Source: Janthinobacterium sp. FW305-129
Lineage (GTDB): Bacteria > Pseudomonadota > Gammaproteobacteria > Burkholderiales > Burkholderiaceae_D
Assembly: GCF_020858115.1 (NCBI RefSeq)
Contig: NZ_JACYMM010000003.1
Span: 310,001 to 374,000, forward strand
Reading direction: 5' to 3'
Length of the DNA: 64,000 nt
The notes beneath the pieces were generated by a model that was not told the origin of the DNA, searched no databases, and was given only the letters and a program-made list of their open reading frames with translations. Positions within the stretch are counted from its first letter, which is position 1, and every line of letters starts with the position of its first letter. The position numbers and the translations under genes are program-made. Positions 62,314-64,000 of the stretch are shown in pieces.

Positions 62314-64000
62314 TTACTCTTCCGAAAATGATTTGAGAATTTGTTCGCGTTCGCGCGCTTCGCTCAGGGTGCGCGCCTCGCTCGTGCCCGTGCTGGAGCC
62401 GCCATCGCCCGCTTCACCGCGCGCCATGCGCGTATCGGCACCGCCGCTGCCGCAGCCGACGCTGCTATGGATAAAGGCGAAGTTATCCTTCAGGCAGTCG
62501 CCGGCCAGGTATTCGGCATACACATAGTCGCCGTCGAGCAGGGCCAGGCCTGGCGGTTCGGCCAGCACCTGCTCGCGGCGGCCCTGCACGGCCACCTGCA
62601 TGTAGTCGCGCCAGACGGGCAGCGCCAGGGTGCCGCCGGTGGCATTGCCCAGGCTTTTCGGCTGGTCGTAGCCTAGCCAGACGACGGACACCAGGCCCGA
62701 GGAATAGCCGGCGAACCAGGCGTCGTACGCATTGTTCGACGTGCCCGTCTTGCCTGCCGCGTCGCCGCGCCCCAGCGCCAGCGCGCCGCGTCCCGTGCCG
62801 CTCTTGACGACGTCGCGCAGCATGCTGTCCATGACGTAGGCATTGCGCGTGGAGATGACCTGCGTGCCCTCTGCCGGCACGCCTTTGGCGCGCGGCGCCG
62901 CGTCGCTGAACAACACCGCGCCGCTGCGGCTGCGCACTTCCTTGATCAATTTGGGCGGCATCTGCACGCCGCCGTTGGCGAACACGGCATACGATTGCGC
63001 CAGCTGCAGCGGCGTGACGGCGCCCGCGCCCAGCGCCAGCGGCAGGGAAACGGGATTGCGTGCGCCCTCGAAGCCGAAGCGCGTGGCGTAGTGCTGCACG
63101 TAGCCGGGGCCGGCCGCCTGCATCAGGCTGACGGCGACCAGGTTTTTCGAGCGCACGAGGCCGCGCCGCACGCTGATGAAGCCTTCATAGTTGTTGCCGT
63201 AATTGCGCGGACGCCACGGCTGCGCGCCCGTCTCCTGCGGCAGCAGCAGGCGCTGCGTATCGTCCACGGCCGTCCCGGGAAAATATCCCTTTTCCAGCGC
63301 CGCCGAATACACGAAGGGTTTGAAGCTGGAACCGGGCTGGCGGTAGGCTTGCATGGCGTGGTTATAGTGGTTGCGGTAAAAATCGAAGCCGCCCGCCATG
63401 GCGACGATTTCGCCGCTGTGCGCCTCGACGGAAATGAGCGCGCCTTCCATCTCGGGCAACTGGCTCACGAGCCAGCGCTTTTTCGCCGCGTCGTGCACCA
63501 CGCGGATCACGCTGCCCTCGACGATGGCGCGCTTGCCGTCGAGCGGCAGCTTGCCGCCCAGGCGCGCGTCCGATGCCGTCAGCACGATCTCGTCGCCATT
63601 GCGCAGCTGCGCCGTCAGCTGGCGCTTGCCGCTCGTCTCGACCTTACGCACCAGGGCGGCGCGCACTTCTCCGCTGTCCGGATAGGCGGCCAGCTGGCGC
63701 GCCACGCTGTCTGCGGAGGCGCCCAGGCGCGCTTCCGGGCCGCGATAGCCACGCCGCGCCTGCGCGCTCAATAGCCCATCGCGCAGCGACTTGTCGGCCG
63801 CCCGCTGCGGCTCCATGCGGATGGTGGTGGTCACGTCCAGGCCCATGCTGTAGGCGCCTTCGGGATAGCTTTGCAATATCAGCTGGCGCGCTTCCTCGAC
63901 CGCATACGCGGCCGCGTGCACGGAGCTGTTGCGGTCCTTGTTCAGGGCCAGCTTTTCCGCCACGGCGGCGTCGTATTCGGCCGGCGCGATGTAGCCGAGT
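62314..64000 (-). CDS. mrcA: penicillin-binding protein 1A, C-terminal part (5' end outside window)
   Basis: The visible 562 residues hold the linker, an OB-type domain and the transpeptidase domain of a class A penicillin-binding protein, which cross-links peptidoglycan. The active-site motifs are SSFK (GSSFKPFVYSAALE), SKN (RSKNLVAVSL) and KTGT. The N-terminal glycosyltransferase domain lies beyond the window edge; the frame is open through base 63999. The C-terminal tail is Gly/Ser/Glu-rich (DGGSSTGTSEARTLSEAREREQILKSFSEE) with a Cys pair before it (DCLKDNF...VGCGSGG). Confidence 0.93.
   Translation of the reverse strand, partial: LGYIAPAEYDAAVAEKLALNKDRNSSVHAAAYAVEEARQLILQSYPEGAYSMGLDVTTTIRMEPQRAADKSLRDGLLSAQARRGYRGPEARLGASADSVARQLAAYPDSGEVRAALVRKVETSGKRQLTAQLRNGDEIVLTASDARLGGKLPLDGKRAIVEGSVIRVVHDAAKKRWLVSQLPEMEGALISVEAHSGEIVAMAGGFDFYRNHYNHAMQAYRQPGSSFKPFVYSAALEKGYFPGTAVDDTQRLLLPQETGAQPWRPRNYGNNYEGFISVRRGLVRSKNLVAVSLMQAAGPGYVQHYATRFGFEGARNPVSLPLALGAGAVTPLQLAQSYAVFANGGVQMPPKLIKEVRSRSGAVLFSDAAPRAKGVPAEGTQVISTRNAYVMDSMLRDVVKSGTGRGALALGRGDAAGKTGTSNNAYDAWFAGYSSGLVSVVWLGYDQPKSLGNATGGTLALPVWRDYMQVAVQGRREQVLAEPPGLALLDGDYVYAEYLAGDCLKDNFAFIHSSVGCGSGGADTRMARGEAGDGGSSTGTSEARTLSEAREREQILKSFSEE

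Noticed and set aside
1-64000. Mobile elements, CRISPR arrays, tRNA or rRNA genes
   Set aside because: I looked for transposase or integrase proteins, regularly spaced repeats and tRNA arm sequences on both strands and found none.

Overview
The window is about 64 kb of GC-rich chromosomal DNA from a betaproteobacterium of the order Burkholderiales. It most likely belongs to the Oxalobacteraceae, in the Janthinobacterium/Massilia/Duganella range. This assignment is an inference from the gene neighbourhoods (pgk-pyk-fba-purC-purE-purK-tsaC, recA-recX-DUF2889-sucC-sucD, hda-HAD-pcnB-folK-panB), the protein sequences and the codon bias. I see no rRNA, tRNA, CRISPR array, insertion sequence or prophage. 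Genes are packed tightly and no gene-free stretch exceeds 300 bases; the longest gaps are 9422-9638, 25064-25279, 27981-28259 and 56887-57151.

Layout. 1-9.4 kb: the end of an SGNH hydrolase, cysteine synthase, an FKBP isomerase, RNA phosphodiesterase thpR, tcdA, a hemerythrin-PdxH fusion, a cyclopropane fatty-acid synthase-type methyltransferase, msrA, a flavin reductase, an OmpW-type porin and a GDSL lipoprotein. 9.6-18.5 kb: a long minus-strand run in transcription order azlC-azlD-pgk-pyk-fba-purC-purE-purK-tsaC, covering lower glycolysis, purine synthesis and tRNA t6A. 18.7-25 kb: a zinc-finger protein, an NTF2-fold protein, a YheT hydrolase, an unassigned protein, a BepA-like M48 protease, moaC, a small membrane protein, a PilZ protein and a type IV pilin. 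25.2-31.8 kb: sucC-sucD with DUF2889, a methyltransferase, and recA-recX under a clear LexA box.

31.9-36.5 kb: a translationally coupled four-gene unit of response regulator, histidine kinase, small symporter subunit and large sodium/solute symporter. 36.6-41.9 kb: a PPi-type phosphofructokinase, then an IclR regulator divergent from a GMC oxidoreductase and an MHS-family transporter, with a perfect IclR-like palindrome between them. 42-48.5 kb: purM, an AI-2E-type permease, and hda-HAD-pcnB-folK-panB. 48.6-56.9 kb: a putrescine uptake and catabolism locus, puuD-puuA-spuC-potG-potH-potI-puuC, with no periplasmic binding protein. 57.1-64 kb: an MFS transporter, an ECF sigma/anti-sigma-like pair, a secreted beta-propeller protein, a TRIC-family channel and the 3' part of a penicillin-binding protein 1A gene.

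Most of the window is core metabolism. The strongest candidates for novelty are the hemerythrin-PdxH fusion, the coupled two-component/symporter unit whose transporter carries an EF-hand-like loop, the putrescine operon with a terminator where potF would normally lie, the 18-bp inverted repeat over the start of a small membrane gene, and a 14-bp tandem triplication that supplies the stop codons of two convergent genes.
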